Shown here: positions 5,111-5,635 of the stretch, piece after piece
How the letters are laid out: every line of letters starts with the position of its first letter
Numbering within the stretch: the stretch's first letter is position 1
Source of the DNA: Bacteroidales bacterium
GTDB taxonomy: Bacteria; Bacteroidota; Bacteroidia; Bacteroidales; SMBSF77
DNA length: 5,635 nucleotides
Reading direction: 5' to 3'
Assembly (NCBI GenBank): GCA_021106655.1
Contig: JAIOTT010000074.1
Span: 1 to 5,635, forward strand
The notes under the pieces: generated by a model
Told to the model about the DNA's origin: nothing
Databases searched by the model: none
Seen by the model: only the letters and a program-made list of their open reading frames with translations
Program-made: the position numbers and the translations under genes

Positions 5111-5635
5111 ATGAAAAGTTTATTTTATTATTTGATTGCAACTTTTTTATTAATAGCAGTGATGAGTACATCTTGTAAGGAAGATCCAATTGAACTGCAA
5201 CCCAATTTCTTTGGTTTGGAAGAAGCCTATCACCCCAATGAGGCGGCAGCTATTATGACACTAGCTGCCATTGCCTATACAGCCGAAGGCAAAGATATGC
5301 AAACCATAAAGGATTCTATTGGTATATTGCTTAAGGATCCCTCACTGGAAACAAAAGGCCAGTGGGAGCTCATCTGGGGACCCGGTATTACCAATAATAA
5401 TAGCAATCTGGTTTATGTTGCAAAGTACGCATATGACCAACCTGCTACCTATGCCATTGTCGTGAGAGGAACAAGCATATATTCATTCACTGATATACAT
5501 CAGGATGCTGACGTATTCAAGCTTGAATATTTCAAATATGGGCTTGCCGGTGATTCTGTTGCCCGTGGATCAATGGAGAGACTGGAACTCTTACTAGAGA
5601 CTGAAGATCCTAAAAGCGGAAAAACGCTTAAAAAG
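5111..5635 (+). CDS. Class 3 lipase-like lipoprotein, N-terminal part (runs off right edge)
   Basis: The first 175 codons of a gene cut by the window edge. The product opens with a lipoprotein signal ending MSTSC (lipidated Cys22) followed by KED, an acidic stretch like the export signals that send Bacteroidota lipoproteins to the cell surface. Residues 44-60 (EAAAIMTLAAIAYTAEG) and especially 114-136, with YAIVVRGT then a spaced Asp-rich stretch (SFTDIHQDADVF), match the N-terminal half of class 3 (alpha/beta-hydrolase) lipases, where the strand ending in RGT precedes the nucleophile elbow. The diagnostic GxSxG motif and the Asp/His of the triad would lie beyond the window, so activity cannot be judged and the substrate is unknown. 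The ATG at 5111 is the natural start because it directly opens the signal peptide. It is transcribed divergently from the NTF2-like lipoprotein gene. Confidence 0.8.
   Translation, partial: MKSLFYYLIATFLLIAVMSTSCKEDPIELQPNFFGLEEAYHPNEAAAIMTLAAIAYTAEGKDMQTIKDSIGILLKDPSLETKGQWELIWGPGITNNNSNLVYVAKYAYDQPATYAIVVRGTSIYSFTDIHQDADVFKLEYFKYGLAGDSVARGSMERLELLLETEDPKSGKTLKK

Overview
The window looks like a chromosomal segment from an AT-rich member of the Bacteroidota, probably an uncultured or environmental Bacteroidia lineage. The evidence is a large secreted protein with a type IX secretion (T9SS) sorting domain, a peptide with the GG-type leader found in Bacteroidota peptide natural products, lipoproteins with short lipobox signals, no Shine-Dalgarno sequences before the starts, and promoters of the Bacteroidota form TTTG - about 20 bp - TAnnTTTG.

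Layout, left to right. Positions 1-158 are AT-rich with no convincing gene; a 16-codon minus-strand frame runs off the left edge. A minus-strand RiPP precursor follows (159-395, or 419 if the upstream ATG is used). Positions 420-842 are intergenic: they hold the precursor's promoter, then a mosaic of 7- and 8-bp tandem repeats that touches the stop codon of the next gene. The minus-strand gene at 843-4034 encodes a 1063-residue multidomain T9SS cargo protein: signal peptide, seven-repeat propeller-like region, PKD, two Ig-like modules, a carboxypeptidase-regulatory-like module, a dockerin-like region, a cohesin-like domain and a type A sorting domain. Positions 4035-4373 are intergenic with a promoter, a 5' stem-loop and a second repeat mosaic. 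The minus-strand gene at 4374-4868 encodes a small NTF2-fold (SnoaL/DUF4440-like) lipoprotein. Positions 4869-5110 are a divergent intergenic region with two promoters and a third, short repeat array. From 5111 to the right edge a plus-strand gene encodes the first 175 residues of a class 3 lipase-like lipoprotein; the catalytic serine lies beyond the window.

The genes do not form an obvious pathway. Three of them (RiPP precursor, T9SS protein, NTF2-like lipoprotein) are read in the same direction, each from its own promoter, and these promoters are unusually alike: identical TTTG boxes, exactly 20-bp spacers with a shared C(A/G)TTNGAT(A/G)TGA core, and TAnnTTTG-like boxes. Each is followed on its upstream side, within about 12-15 bp, by the heptamer/octamer arrays. 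Either the three genes are co-regulated, or a promoter-plus-array block has been copied around this genome. This shared block and the orphan RiPP precursor are the most notable items. No tRNA, rRNA, CRISPR array or insertion sequence was recognised.
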